A stretch of 36,183 bases of DNA from Nitrospina sp. UBA6727 (lineage in GTDB: Bacteria; Nitrospinota; Nitrospinia; Nitrospinales; VA-1), in contig DKID01000035.1 of assembly GCA_002454045.1 (NCBI GenBank), positions 1 through 36,183 of the forward strand, read 5' to 3'. How positions within the stretch are numbered: position 1 is the first letter of the stretch; every line of letters begins with the position of its first letter. Below the pieces are notes generated by a model that searched no databases, was not told the DNA's origin, and saw only the letters and a list, made by a program, of their open reading frames with translations. Shown piece after piece: positions 1 to 7,896 of the stretch. Position numbers and translations under genes: made by a program.

Positions 1-53
1 GGGGGGGGTTGGAATGACAGGGGCGGCGGGCAACTTGCGGGCAACTTTTTTCG

Positions 54-84
54 TCGCCGCGATAAATTCATCGCCGCGATAAAT
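54..84. repeat. Tandem 14-bp repeat at the left edge
   Basis: The 14-mer tcgccgcgataaat occurs at 54-67 and again at 71-84, separated by three bases. Just before it gcgggcaact is also duplicated (about 27-46), and the window opens with eight G residues followed by a ggaatgaca motif like the REP-like elements elsewhere here. It lies downstream of the stop codon of the minus-strand lipoprotein gene. No gene is visible in positions 1-103. Confidence 0.6.
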
Positions 85-103
85 CTGCGGGCGCGAAAAA
101 ATT

Positions 104-922
104 TTACTCGGCGGTGACGCGGTTCAAAAATAATTCCACGCCGCGGTCGCCGGGTTGCGCGCCGACGAAACCTTCGATGTCGCCGGGACCGGCACGGGCA
201 TCGCCGTCGCTATCCATCCTCGCCGTCAACACCATGGCGCCTTCGAAGGAAGTTCCCGGCACCATGATGTCGCCTGGTCCCAAAGTAAATTCGTAGGGAA
301 ACTGAACGTCTGTAATCCGCTTGACCGCTAGCGGAGGGCCGCGCTTAACATTTTCGGCGCGGGCAAAAATAAACAGCGCGCCGTCCGCGGGGACTTTGTT
401 CTGAAGCCGTGCGCTCACGCGAACGGTTCCGCGGATGTTGTCGTCGGACGCGCTGATCAAATCGTTCAACGTCAGTTGCACTCCCTTTTGCCCCGCCGTA
501 ACTTGCACGCTTCCTTCCACATCGCCCGGACTTGACTTGCGATTGCCGTCGTGGTCCAGGCGCGCCGTCAAGTTCATCGTCCCTTCAAACTGCGCGCCGT
601 CGAGCATGGTGTGCAGTTGCCCAATTTCAAACGCGAAGGGAAATTGAAAAACGCTGTGCCGTTTGACGGCGAGGGGCGGTCCGGTTTCCACGCCTTGTGG
701 TCGGGCGAAGATGAAAAGTTTAGCGGCGGGACTCATGCGCGCTTGCATGGAGGGGTCGAGCGAAATGGTGCCGGACACATCGTTGACGTGAATCATCGGG
801 TCGGCTTTACGTGCTAATTCTTTCTTCAAACTTTCGGGTAGCGGATGCTCCTTCAAGCCGCGGTCGCATCCCGTCATCGCCGCAATCCATCCAAGAAAAA
901 AAAGCAACGCGAAACTTTTCAC
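104..922 (-). CDS. Lipoprotein with two CcmI/CycH C-terminal-type domains
   Basis: A 272-residue protein with a lipoprotein signal: a hydrophobic stretch after MKSF and a lipobox AMTGC with Cys19, so probably membrane-anchored in the periplasm. The mature part holds two copies of the same module, about residues 45-140 and 160-270. Each runs (S/D)-A-LFIFAR, then GPPLAVKR, QFP-(F/Y)-FT/EIG, FEG-M-LTAR-D-DG and PGD-EG. That pattern is typical of the C-terminal domain of the cytochrome c maturation factor CcmI/CycH, which handles apocytochrome. No TPR part or other ccm gene is nearby, so a role in cytochrome assembly is inference only. Start is GTG with a good GGAGG upstream on the minus strand. 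Domain duplication without the CcmI membrane/TPR part is unusual. Confidence 0.8.
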   Translation of the reverse strand: MKSFALLFFLGWIAAMTGCDRGLKEHPLPESLKKELARKADPMIHVNDVSGTISLDPSMQARMSPAAKLFIFARPQGVETGPPLAVKRHSVFQFPFAFEIGQLHTMLDGAQFEGTMNLTARLDHDGNRKSSPGDVEGSVQVTAGQKGVQLTLNDLISASDDNIRGTVRVSARLQNKVPADGALFIFARAENVKRGPPLAVKRITDVQFPYEFTLGPGDIMVPGTSFEGAMVLTARMDSDGDARAGPGDIEGFVGAQPGDRGVELFLNRVTAE

Positions 923-1164
923 GGTTGTCCTCCGACGAGAAATTATCGGTCAAAGTAAAAATCATGCGCAACGGCTTGACATCGCGAATTATGAATATCA
1001 TAGATACGATGAACCCGGTTATAAATTTCACTGACGAAGCAATGAAGACCATGGTTCGCTGCGCTCCGCACCGTCGTTCGCGATGACGGCACGAAACCGT
1101 CGTTGCGAGCGGGGCGTGGCGTCCAGCGGCGACCATCGGAATGAGAATAAGTTGGAGGTGTGCC
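923..1164. other. Spacer without a gene; REP-like tract
   Basis: No convincing gene in 242 bases. The part around 1045-1105 has a pattern common in dispersed bacterial repeats: gttcgctgcgctccgcac followed by ttcgcgatgacgg. A TTGACA at 976-981 on the plus strand could be the -35 of a promoter for the small gene at 1165, but I see no well-spaced -10 hexamer. Confidence 0.4.
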
Positions 1165-1344
1165 ATGTTTCACGAAGTCAAAATATTCGACAAAAAAGGC
1201 AAGGTCAAAAAAGTTCTTTCCAGCGAAAAACTCAGCAACGAGTACTGGGATTCTTTTTTTCGCAAACCGTTACGCGAGACGATGAAAAAGAAAAAGGGCC
1301 GCGGCCGACCGCCGCAAGAAGACATAAACTTCGACGACGCATAG
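1165..1344 (+). CDS. Small conserved-looking hypothetical protein (59 aa)
   Basis: The product begins MFHEVKIFDKKGKVKKVLSS and ends in an acidic tail (INFDDA) after a very basic KKKKGRGRPP patch with an AT-hook-like GRGRPP core. The start is chosen from a strong Shine-Dalgarno GGAGGTG at 1154-1160, four bases before ATG; a longer in-frame start at 1141 lacks one. It is one of only two plus-strand genes left of the origin and runs convergently toward the methyltransferase, with 33 bases between the stops. I do not recognise the family. The basic GRGRPP stretch suggests nucleic-acid contact (inference). Confidence 0.6.
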   Translation: MFHEVKIFDKKGKVKKVLSSEKLSNEYWDSFFRKPLRETMKKKKGRGRPPQEDINFDDA

Positions 1345-1377
1345 CGGGCACGCGCTATTCCGGCGGCGTCATCGCGT

Positions 1378-2382
1378 TCATCGCCGTCGCCGTCGTGGCA
1401 ACAACTCAATCCCCTTTTGCGCACAGCTGTTCGCGATTCTTTTCTTGGCGATTGCGACATACTTTTCGTTTTGCTCTATGCCCACCCATCGGCGCCCGTT
1501 CCTTTCCGCTGACTCGGCGGTGGTGCCGCTTCCCAAAAACGGGTCAACCACCAAGTCGCCCTCCCTGCTGCTTGAGCGGACAAGATGATCGATCAACGCT
1601 ATCGGCTTTTGCGACGGATGCCCCACCTTTTCTTTCGACGACCCTTTGAGGGAAGGGACGCGCAAAATGTTGGTGGCATACTTCCCCTTCAGCAAATGTC
1701 GTTCCCGCGCCGGCATGTCTTTGTATCGTTTGTCGCGCAGGTAGGTTTGAATTTTTTCTTTTTCATACGGTATCCGCACCGCGTCTTTATTAAAAAAAGG
1801 TTTTGCATCGGCCGACTTTCGCAACGCAAGAATCATTTCGTATTGCGGCGTGAAGGAATCATGCCGGTCGTTATATCCCACCGCGCGGTCCCAAATAATC
1901 ATGTCATGAAATTGCATCTCTTTCGCAACGCGCGCGCAGGTGTGTAGCCAGACATGTTCCCTTTTGCCGAGTTGACCGAAAATGTACAGCAGACCGTCGC
2001 GGCGCAGGATGCGCTTGCATGCTCTGACCCAGCGCACCGTGAAATCCAAATAATCCTCCGCCGACCGCCACTCGTTATCCCACGCTTCGTCGAGCACTTG
2101 AAAATACGGCGGGTCGGCGATGATAACCTGCGCAGTATCGCGCGCCAGCGTGGGAAGAATGTCAAGCGCATCGCCCGCAAAAAGTTCGCCGTTCCCCACC
2201 GCGATTTTGTTCGGCGACGGTGATGCATACGCGTTGTCATCGTCCATGATCATCCCATCGATAAAATTATTTTGTCGCGGCGGCGGTGTGAATTTTTTCC
2301 GCGGCCGGCGTCGTGAATTTTTTTTCGCGATGTCGCCGGCGTGAATTATTTTGATATTTTCCGCCGCCGCGGCGTCGTCCAT
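1378..2382 (-). CDS. Orphan beta-class DNA (N4/N6) methyltransferase
   Basis: 334 residues. The catalytic motif IV is DPPYF at about residue 90. A target-recognition part follows, then HPSQKP (motif X region) and the SAM-binding motif DPFLGSGTTAESAERNGRRW near residue 285. The order IV-TRD-X-I marks the beta class, as in CcrM and M.HinfI, transferring methyl from SAM to an exocyclic amino group of adenine or cytosine. No restriction gene lies next to it, so it looks like a solitary methylase. It overlaps the end of the Sel1 gene by 37 bases if the first ATG is used. The first ~45 residues are low-complexity and basic (RRRPRKK), and an internal ATG pair at 2253/2247 just before the conserved core is a plausible alternative start. 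The C-terminus ends in RRRRR, encoded by triplet-repeat sequence. Confidence 0.88.
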   Translation of the reverse strand: MDDAAAAENIKIIHAGDIAKKNSRRRPRKKFTPPPRQNNFIDGMIMDDDNAYASPSPNKIAVGNGELFAGDALDILPTLARDTAQVIIADPPYFQVLDEAWDNEWRSAEDYLDFTVRWVRACKRILRRDGLLYIFGQLGKREHVWLHTCARVAKEMQFHDMIIWDRAVGYNDRHDSFTPQYEMILALRKSADAKPFFNKDAVRIPYEKEKIQTYLRDKRYKDMPARERHLLKGKYATNILRVPSLKGSSKEKVGHPSQKPIALIDHLVRSSSREGDLVVDPFLGSGTTAESAERNGRRWVGIEQNEKYVAIAKKRIANSCAQKGIELLPRRRRR

Positions 2383-3434
2383 TCTTCCGCCAATCTCCGC
2401 GCTTCGTCAATCTCGGCGGGCGTCATGAATTGCTCCACGGCGTCCGCGTTTTTGCGCCCCTCCTCATCGCCATTCGCGGCGGCGATGTGAAACCATTTGT
2501 GGGCTTGAACAAAATCCCGCGCGCCGCTTCGCCGTTCCGCGTGCAAGTGTCCGAGATTGGATTGCGCCATGCCGTCGCCTTGTTGCGCCGCGAGCGAATA
2601 CCACTTGACGGCTGCCGCGTAATCTTGCGTCACGCCTTGTCCATCCTCATACATGCACCCGAGAAAAAATTGCGCGTTCGCGTCGCCTTTCGCCGCCGGC
2701 AACGACACCCATTTGAACGCTTGTTCGTAGTCCTGATCAACGCCTTGCCCGTTGTCGTACATCACCGCAAGATTGAATTGTGCTTTCGCGTCGCCCGTTT
2801 CCGCGGCGCGGGAATACCATTTGAACGCCTCGCGAAAATTTTGCGCGACGCCGTCGCCGTGGTAATGCATCCACCCAAGTTTATATTGCGCCGCCGTGTA
2901 ACCCTGTTCGCCCGCGCGCTTTAACCACTCGACGGCTGCCGCGAAGTTTTGCGCGACGCCGTCGCCCTTTTCGTAAACGCCGCCGAGCGTGAATTGACTA
3001 AGCGCGTAACCTTGTTGCGCCGCGAGCAAAAACCAATCGAACGCCTGACTGTGGTCGTGGGCAACGCCTTGTCCGCGACGATACAAAACGCCGAGATTGA
3101 ATTGCGCCTTCGCGTAACCTTGTTGCGCCGCGCGCGAATACCAACGATGCGCTGCGCGGAAATCTTTGGCGACGACTTGGCCCTTGTAATGCATCAACCC
3201 GATTTTATATTGCGCCGCCGCGTCGCCCTGTTCCGCGGCGAGCGAATACCAGTGATGCGCCTTGCGGAAATCTTGATCAACTCCGCCGCCGATTCTATAA
3301 AGAAATCCGAGGTGGAATTGCGCAGCGGCGTGGCCTTGTTCCGCTAGAGGTTGGAACATTTCAAAAGCGCTCCGGTAATCTTTTTGGTCGACGGCGACCA
3401 AAGCCTGCGCAAATTTTTCTTCCGCGTTTTCCAT
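2346..3434 (-). CDS. Sel1-repeat (TPR-like) protein with eight repeats
   Basis: 362 residues with eight 36-residue Sel1-like units from about residue 32 to 320. Each unit follows G-x-A-x-A-Q-x-x-L-G-x-(M/L)-Y-x-x-G-x-G-V-x-Q-D, then A-x-x-W-Y-x-x-A-A-x-Q. The eighth unit is degenerate (GHLHAERRSGARDF). There is no signal peptide (start MENAEEKFAQAL), so the protein is probably cytoplasmic and acts as a protein-binding scaffold; Sel1 arrays give no substrate information by themselves. The gene overlaps the downstream methyltransferase by up to 37 bases, suggesting co-transcription. High identity between units at DNA level makes repeat-number change by recombination plausible. Confidence 0.9.
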   Translation of the reverse strand: MENAEEKFAQALVAVDQKDYRSAFEMFQPLAEQGHAAAQFHLGFLYRIGGGVDQDFRKAHHWYSLAAEQGDAAAQYKIGLMHYKGQVVAKDFRAAHRWYSRAAQQGYAKAQFNLGVLYRRGQGVAHDHSQAFDWFLLAAQQGYALSQFTLGGVYEKGDGVAQNFAAAVEWLKRAGEQGYTAAQYKLGWMHYHGDGVAQNFREAFKWYSRAAETGDAKAQFNLAVMYDNGQGVDQDYEQAFKWVSLPAAKGDANAQFFLGCMYEDGQGVTQDYAAAVKWYSLAAQQGDGMAQSNLGHLHAERRSGARDFVQAHKWFHIAAANGDEEGRKNADAVEQFMTPAEIDEARRLAEEWTTPRRRKISK

Positions 3435-3519
3435 CAGCCTCGCCCCGACAAAAAACCAGCAGACCGCGGCGGCGTCACCGCGACTATCGCGTCGCCGTTG
3501 TTCGCGATGACGACGGCGG
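3435..3519. repeat. REP-like intergenic tract between Sel1 and DnaC-like genes
   Basis: The 85-base spacer carries gcgactatcgcgtcgccg then ttgttcgcgatgacgacggc. The motif ttcgcgatgacg recurs at about 1077-1086. It is typical of short dispersed bacterial repeats, whose spurious translations resemble VIANNGDAIVA. Confidence 0.45.
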
Positions 3520-4434
3520 CTAAACTTGGCGGAAGTCTTTCCCCTGCAGATGTACTTTCTTGCACATCTCCATCAAGCGGGAAAAAATGCGCGCGCCGAT
3601 TTTTTCCGCCAGCGTATAACGAGTGCTGGCGTCGGCAAGCGGGGCGCGGTTGCTGTCTTCGCCGCCGCTGGTTTTGTTGTCCAGTTTGTCTTTGAAATTG
3701 GTGGTGACCAAGGTTACTTTGTCGTCGTCGTTGTAACGGGCGGAGATGAAGTGGTCGAGAATCGTCAGTTCCCATTCCGTGTTTCTGCCTTTCGCTAAAT
3801 CGTCAATCACCAAAACTTTAACGCCGACATAAGGGTCGGTGAATTCGCTTTCCGCAATGTTCTTTTCGTAGCCTTGGCGGATCTCCCGCAGCAGTTCGAA
3901 GAAGTCGACGAACTTGCATTCGACACCCTGTTCCAAAATCAGTTCCTTGATGATGGCGACGGCGAGATGAGTTTTGCCGAGTCCGGGCTCGCCCATGAAA
4001 ATCAAGCCCTGGCTGTATCTGCCTTTCATCTGGATGAACTCTTTGATGAAAGTTCGCGACCGCGACAACGCGTCTTTCAACGATCGGTGGCGGGGCGTTG
4101 CGACATCAAAATTGTCGAGACTTTCGTACACGAACTTGCCTGGGATTCCCGCCTTGTTGAATAATTTTAGTTTCCGGAAAAGTGCGGCGCATTGGCATTC
4201 GTAAATTTGGGAAACGCCGTCGGCGGCTTCGCGCAAAACTTTTCCCGTCCCGTGACACTTGTCGCAGGCGGCGCATTTGCAGACGACGGCGCGGACTTTC
4301 CCTTTTTGGTTGGACAACACATGCTGACGGTCGCGGCAAGCGTTGCAATTTATCGTGGCAGCGGTCGTCGTTGCGGGTGACGGCGCGGCGGCGGTCGGCG
4401 CGGAGCGGGACGCGGTCGTGGTTTTTTCTTTCAT
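3520..4434 (-). CDS. DnaC/IstB-type AAA+ ATPase with N-terminal zinc finger (putative helicase loader)
   Basis: 304 residues. Residues 5-28 are a low-complexity Thr/Ala/Pro tail. Next is a cysteine-rich part (CNAC, CKCAACDKCHGTGK, CQCA, about 31-82), a probable zinc ribbon. The AAA+ core follows: Walker A GEPGLGKTH near 148-156, Walker B VLVIDDL near 207-213, a sensor-1-type LVTTNF, and an arginine-finger-like ARIFSRLMEM. This is the layout of DnaC/DnaI-like proteins that load the replicative helicase. IstB transposition helpers are similar, but no transposase is near. It overlaps the upstream 104-aa gene by ATGA, so the two are translationally coupled. Confidence 0.82.
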   Translation of the reverse strand: MKEKTTTASRSAPTAAAPSPATTTAATINCNACRDRQHVLSNQKGKVRAVVCKCAACDKCHGTGKVLREAADGVSQIYECQCAALFRKLKLFNKAGIPGKFVYESLDNFDVATPRHRSLKDALSRSRTFIKEFIQMKGRYSQGLIFMGEPGLGKTHLAVAIIKELILEQGVECKFVDFFELLREIRQGYEKNIAESEFTDPYVGVKVLVIDDLAKGRNTEWELTILDHFISARYNDDDKVTLVTTNFKDKLDNKTSGGEDSNRAPLADASTRYTLAEKIGARIFSRLMEMCKKVHLQGKDFRQV

Positions 4435-4745
4435 TGCCGCGACCGTTCTAGTTCCGCCTCAACGAAAACTTTGAGGTAACTGAGTCCCATCCGCGACGTC
4501 CGCGATGACGGTGAGGTGCGTTGCTGCGCAAACTCGGCGATGCCGTTTTCGATGCCGCGGCAGACGATGCGGATCGGTATCCCCCGGTTTTCCCATTGCT
4601 GGATGAGGTCGTAGTCGGTGGCGGAAAGGGTTAGCCCCGAATCTTTCAGGGAAAGAAAAAACCGCTCGACGGTGGCGAGATAGTTTGGCGTTTCGCTGGG
4701 AAGTGAATCCGACACGATGCGGTCCTCCGAATTTCTGCTGGTCAA
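4431..4745 (-). CDS. Small partner of the DnaC-like protein, unknown function (104 aa)
   Basis: The core is YLATVERFFLSLKDSGLTLS, then D-x-x-L-I-x-x-W-E-x-R-G-I-P-x-x-I-V-x-R-G-I-x-x-G-I. That 'W..RGIP...V.RGIE' signature I recall from small proteins encoded beside DnaC-like loaders in other proteobacteria (memory, not checked). The first codon at 4745 is TTG, overlapping the stop of the preceding gene as TTGA; a GTG at 4712 is an alternative. The last codons overlap the DnaC-like start by four bases. The couplings suggest it works with the loader, perhaps in primosome function (inference). Confidence 0.68.
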   Translation of the reverse strand: MTSRNSEDRIVSDSLPSETPNYLATVERFFLSLKDSGLTLSATDYDLIQQWENRGIPIRIVCRGIENGIAEFAQQRTSPSSRTSRMGLSYLKVFVEAELERSRQ

Positions 4746-5044
4746 GAATACAGGATTGCTGCTGAGTTTTTCGAAGCCGCGTCGCCGTGTTTTTTCCGCG
4801 GCGACTTTCTCGGTGACGACGGTGAAAACTTTTTCCGCGGCGACAATGAAAGGCTCATTGCCGTTTCGTAGCGATTATTTTTGTGCAGGCGGGCGTGGCA
4901 ATCGTTCCACACTTTTTGCGGCAAGTCCATTTTGTCGACGACTTGAAATCCGACCCGGGCGAACAACATCTTGCCGTCTTCGGAATAAAAACAAATCGAG
5001 TTTTGGATGGCTTGCGCATCCGCTATTTTGGTTTTTTGTATCAT
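4742..5044 (-). CDS. Hypothetical protein (100 aa) with repeat-derived C-terminal tail
   Basis: Residues 1-65 (start MIQKTKIADAQ; later DGKMLFARVGFQVVDKMD and VWNDCHARLHKNN) look like a real small alpha/beta protein. Residues 66-100 are Ser/Pro/Arg/Lys-rich. That tail is encoded by DNA in which ttttccgcggcgac occurs twice, so it may be a later repeat-derived extension. It is the first gene of a coupled set with the 104-aa protein and the DnaC-like ATPase. I do not recognise the family. Confidence 0.52.
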   Translation of the reverse strand: MIQKTKIADAQAIQNSICFYSEDGKMLFARVGFQVVDKMDLPQKVWNDCHARLHKNNRYETAMSLSLSPRKKFSPSSPRKSPRKKHGDAASKNSAAILYS

Positions 5045-5224
5045 GCAATTTCGTCGGCGTGGTGATGGTGCAGTATCGGGGAAGATGCGGGATTAGTCAA
5101 CCCCGCGCGCGCGACGGCGGGATGACGCGGCGCAGCGGCGGTGTTCGCAACGGCGACGGCGGCGGCGGCGGTGAAAAATAATTTCGCGGCGGCGCGGCGG
5201 GGGAAATCTTGCCGGGCGAAGTCG
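5045..5224. repeat. Gene-free spacer of REP-like and triplet-rich sequence
   Basis: The spacer upstream of the 100-aa gene contains ccccgcgcgcgcgacggcggg followed by atgacg (about 5101-5125), resembling dispersed repeats of the form CCCGCG...CGCGGGAATGACG. An almost pure G/C/A triplet run (gcaacggcgacggcggcggc) follows at about 5146-5176. No gene is supported on either strand. Confidence 0.5.
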
Positions 5225-5965
5225 TTACTGATTCACTGCCAACTGGTCTTTGAGTTGGTCGATGAGGAGGATGTTGGCGATGGAGATGGCGACTTTGTCT
5301 GCCATGCGTTCGAGAAACTCGGTGCTGAGTCCGTCGTGAAAATGTAAAGGGTTGGGACTGCCGAACGCAATCGTCCCGACCATTGCGTTTTGCGCGATGA
5401 TGGGGAGGAGCACTTCGGATTTTATATCGTTGTGCCCGTTGTTGCGACCGAACACTGCGGACTCTTTTATCTCGCTGCGCAAGACGGGTTTGAGTCCAGC
5501 CGCGAACCAGCCGTCCGCGGTTTCTTGGCAGATGAACTTCACGGTTTCGTCTAGGTTGCCGTTGTAACGTTGCCGCAATCGGTCTTCCATGAAATGGTCG
5601 GAACCTTTGACCAAACACAAAACGACGTTGGGGATATCAAACCGGTTGGAAATTTCTTTCTTCAGTTGTTCGACCATTTGATTCAAGTTGGTGCTGGTCA
5701 ATATCAACCGCTCAATTTCGAACAGGTGTTCCTGAATTTTTCCGTTGGTGCGGGAAACTTCGCACACCCATTCCAGTTTGCTTTTGAGATGCTCTTTGTC
5801 GTCGTGAACCCGTTTGACAATTCGGTCGGTCAGACTCAACATCCGCGGCGGCGCGATGGGCATATCTTCGTCTTGAATGTTTTTGATTTTTTGTAGCAGT
5901 TCTGGATACTCGTTGAAAAACTCAAGATGCTCGTTCAGGTAAACCGCAATCTGGTCTTTGTTCAT
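5225..5965 (-). CDS. DUF484 family protein (GAF-like)
   Basis: 246 residues starting MNKDQIAVYLNEHLEFFNEY, the classic DUF484 opening (a short helix pair with H-x-x-FF-x-x-x-P/YP-E-L-L). A coiled-coil-prone stretch spans about 50-110 and a GAF-like fold about 115-230 (ADGWFAAGLKPVLRSEIKES, LLPIIAQNAMVGTIAFGSP, LEFLERMADKVAISIANILL-like end). The role of the family is not known. In gammaproteobacteria it usually follows dapF and precedes xerC; here it is single. A promoter fits on the minus strand 60-90 bases upstream. Confidence 0.87.
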   Translation of the reverse strand: MNKDQIAVYLNEHLEFFNEYPELLQKIKNIQDEDMPIAPPRMLSLTDRIVKRVHDDKEHLKSKLEWVCEVSRTNGKIQEHLFEIERLILTSTNLNQMVEQLKKEISNRFDIPNVVLCLVKGSDHFMEDRLRQRYNGNLDETVKFICQETADGWFAAGLKPVLRSEIKESAVFGRNNGHNDIKSEVLLPIIAQNAMVGTIAFGSPNPLHFHDGLSTEFLERMADKVAISIANILLIDQLKDQLAVNQ

Positions 5966-6024
5966 GAGGATTTCCTGTTAGAAGTAAAAACACATCGGCG
6001 AACAGGATACCATAAACTCCGCCC

Positions 6025-6053
6025 ATCATAAAAAATAAAACATATAAAATCAA
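6025..6053 (-). promoter_or_regulatory. Candidate sigma-70 promoter for the DUF484 gene
   Basis: Minus strand: -35 TTGATT (6053-6048), 17-base spacer, -10 TATGAT (6030-6025). It sits in an AT-rich patch unlike the surrounding spacers, about 60 bases upstream of the DUF484 start. Confidence 0.5.
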
Positions 6054-6079
6054 TGGGTTATAGAATTATCGCGGCGCGG

Positions 6080-6955
6080 TCAGCAGTGCAGGATTTCGTT
6101 AATTTTGAGGGTGGAGACGATGTGTCTGTCCATGCCCAGTTCGTCGGGGGAATAGCCGAGCGCCAAAGCGACCAACTGCGGCAAATGCAAAACGGGGATG
6201 GAATTATTGGTTTCTTGCAGGATTTTAATTTCCGGTTGATAGGAGTCGAGACTCAGGTGGCAGAGCGGGCACCCCGTCGCCACCACGTCGGCACCGTGGT
6301 CAATCGCGTCCAACAAGGCGTTGCCCGACATATCCAAGGAAGCGGTTTTGTTCATCATGACGATGGGAAAACCGCAGCATTTGATGCGGCTGGGATAATA
6401 CACGGGCGTCGCGCCCAACGCCGCGAAAATATCTTCCATGCCGGTGGGATTATCCGGGTTAGCGAAGTCGGAACGGTCCGAAGGACGAAGCACGTAGCAA
6501 CCATAAAACGCGGCGACTTTTAGTCCGGTCAGAGGCCGTTTGACGCGCTCCTTCAACCGCGCCATGCCTTCGTCGGTGGCGAGGATGTTGGCGAAATGTT
6601 TGATGCGCGTCTTGCCGTTGTATTGGTGCCCGCCTTCGCGGAGAATGTCGTTGACTTGCTTTTTATATTCCGCGTCTTCGTTGAGGTGCGCCTCGGTTTT
6701 TTTCAGAGTGCCTTGGCAAGTGGAGCAGATGGTGACGATGTCGAGCCCCTGTTTTTCCGCGATGGAAAACGAGCGTGCGTTGAGCGCGTCGGCGAGCAGC
6801 GGACTTTTTTCGGACACCACGCCGGCGCCGCAACAGGAAGCACTTTTCATTTCCACGAAATCGAAACCGAGACCGCGGGCGGCTTTGGTGGTGGAAAGCA
6901 TCAACTCCCGCGTCGCGCCTTTGGCAACGCAGCCGGTGAACAGGGCAAACTTCAT
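6080..6955 (-). CDS. sdhE: Succinate dehydrogenase HdrB-like subunit (SdhE/CCG-domain type)
   Basis: 291 residues with two cysteine-rich CCG domains. The first has Cys9, Cys41-Cys42 (SCCGAG) and a CSTC; the second has GCYVLRP, KCCGFP and TGCPLCHLS. This is the fold of heterodisulfide reductase subunit B and of the third subunit of type E succinate dehydrogenases and methylmenaquinol:fumarate reductases, where it replaces the heme-bearing SdhC/SdhD anchor. The start overlaps the sdhB stop by four bases (ATGA). No transmembrane helix is evident, so membrane contact would be through amphipathic segments (family knowledge). The name SdhE here means the CCG subunit, not the FAD assembly factor. 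Confidence 0.87.
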   Translation of the reverse strand: MKFALFTGCVAKGATRELMLSTTKAARGLGFDFVEMKSASCCGAGVVSEKSPLLADALNARSFSIAEKQGLDIVTICSTCQGTLKKTEAHLNEDAEYKKQVNDILREGGHQYNGKTRIKHFANILATDEGMARLKERVKRPLTGLKVAAFYGCYVLRPSDRSDFANPDNPTGMEDIFAALGATPVYYPSRIKCCGFPIVMMNKTASLDMSGNALLDAIDHGADVVATGCPLCHLSLDSYQPEIKILQETNNSIPVLHLPQLVALALGYSPDELGMDRHIVSTLKINEILHC

Positions 6956-7896
6956 TGTCCCAACTCCTTGAAGATTCGTTTTACGTCGTCCACTTCGTCG
7001 ATGGAATGATGAATGACTGGCGGCGCCTTGCGTTTGAGAAACATCCGCAACCCCGCGGGAAGCAGACTGAGCAGTCCGCGGATATTGAAGAATCCCATCG
7101 ACTCGACGGGAATTCTATTTTCGTTTAGGTTGCCGCTTCGTTTCACGGAATTGAAAAACGACAGCGCGTGCCGGGCGCCGTTGTTATCATGCACGCCGTG
7201 CTCCAAAGCCACGGTCATAATTTCCTTGATGCGGTCAAACGGCCGCGTCGGTTTCGGGCAACGTTCGACACATTCGCCGCAATGCGTGCAATCCCAAACG
7301 CCGCCCGGCTCGCTGAGTGCTTGCACTCGCGCGTGGGTTTGCGCGTCGCGGGAATCGCCGACGAACCTCTGCGCCTTCGCCAACGCCGCGGGACCGAGGA
7401 AGTTGTCGTCCACTTCCAACGTGTTGCAATCGGAGTAGCAGGCACCGCACATGATGCAGGTGCTGGCGTCGTCGATCAGACTAAATTCTTGCGGGGATTG
7501 GCGGCGTTCTTTTTGCGGCGGAACTTCGTCGTCGGGTTGCAGATAAGGTTTGACCTGGTTGATCTTGTCCCAGAACGGCGTGAAGTCAACCACCAAATCT
7601 TTTATCGGCTGCATGTTGCCGAGCGGTTCCAGCGTGATGGTGTCGTTGTCATCCAAGAGGTGTTCGGCTTGACGCTGGCAAGCCAGCAGGGCGTGGCCGT
7701 TTGACTTGACGGCGCAGGACCCGCAAATCGCGCTGCGGCAGGACATCCGATAAGTCAAACTTCCATCCAACGTCCACTTGATTTGGTTCATGCAATCGAG
7801 AAGCGTCGCCGCCGGCGGAATGTCTAGTTGGAATTCTTCGTAATAAGGCTGCGGTTGCTTTTCTGGATTGAAGCGTTTGATCTTGAAGGTCGCCAT
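6952..7896 (-). CDS. sdhB: Succinate dehydrogenase/fumarate reductase iron-sulfur subunit
   Basis: 314 residues from ATG at 7896. The plant-type [2Fe-2S] site is Cys53, Cys58, Cys61 and Cys73 (SCRSAICGSC...LLAC). A [4Fe-4S] site follows at Cys147/150/153/157 (CIMCGACYSDC). The third cluster motif is CTHCGECVERCP (Cys203/206/209/213). It has four cysteines in CxxCxxCxxxCP spacing, whereas classical SdhB has three (CX5CX3CP) for a [3Fe-4S] centre, so a second [4Fe-4S] is likely, as reported for type E enzymes. The sdhA stop and this ATG share one base (TGATG). The C-terminus extends about 70 residues beyond the last cluster, longer than E. coli SdhB (238 aa). Confidence 0.92.
   Translation of the reverse strand: MATFKIKRFNPEKQPQPYYEEFQLDIPPAATLLDCMNQIKWTLDGSLTYRMSCRSAICGSCAVKSNGHALLACQRQAEHLLDDNDTITLEPLGNMQPIKDLVVDFTPFWDKINQVKPYLQPDDEVPPQKERRQSPQEFSLIDDASTCIMCGACYSDCNTLEVDDNFLGPAALAKAQRFVGDSRDAQTHARVQALSEPGGVWDCTHCGECVERCPKPTRPFDRIKEIMTVALEHGVHDNNGARHALSFFNSVKRSGNLNENRIPVESMGFFNIRGLLSLLPAGLRMFLKRKAPPVIHHSIDEVDDVKRIFKELGQ

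Noticed and set aside
3520..4434. IstB transposition helper of an insertion sequence
   Set aside because: No istA-like transposase or inverted ends nearby, and the N-terminal zinc ribbon plus coupled small genes argue for a chromosomal loader.
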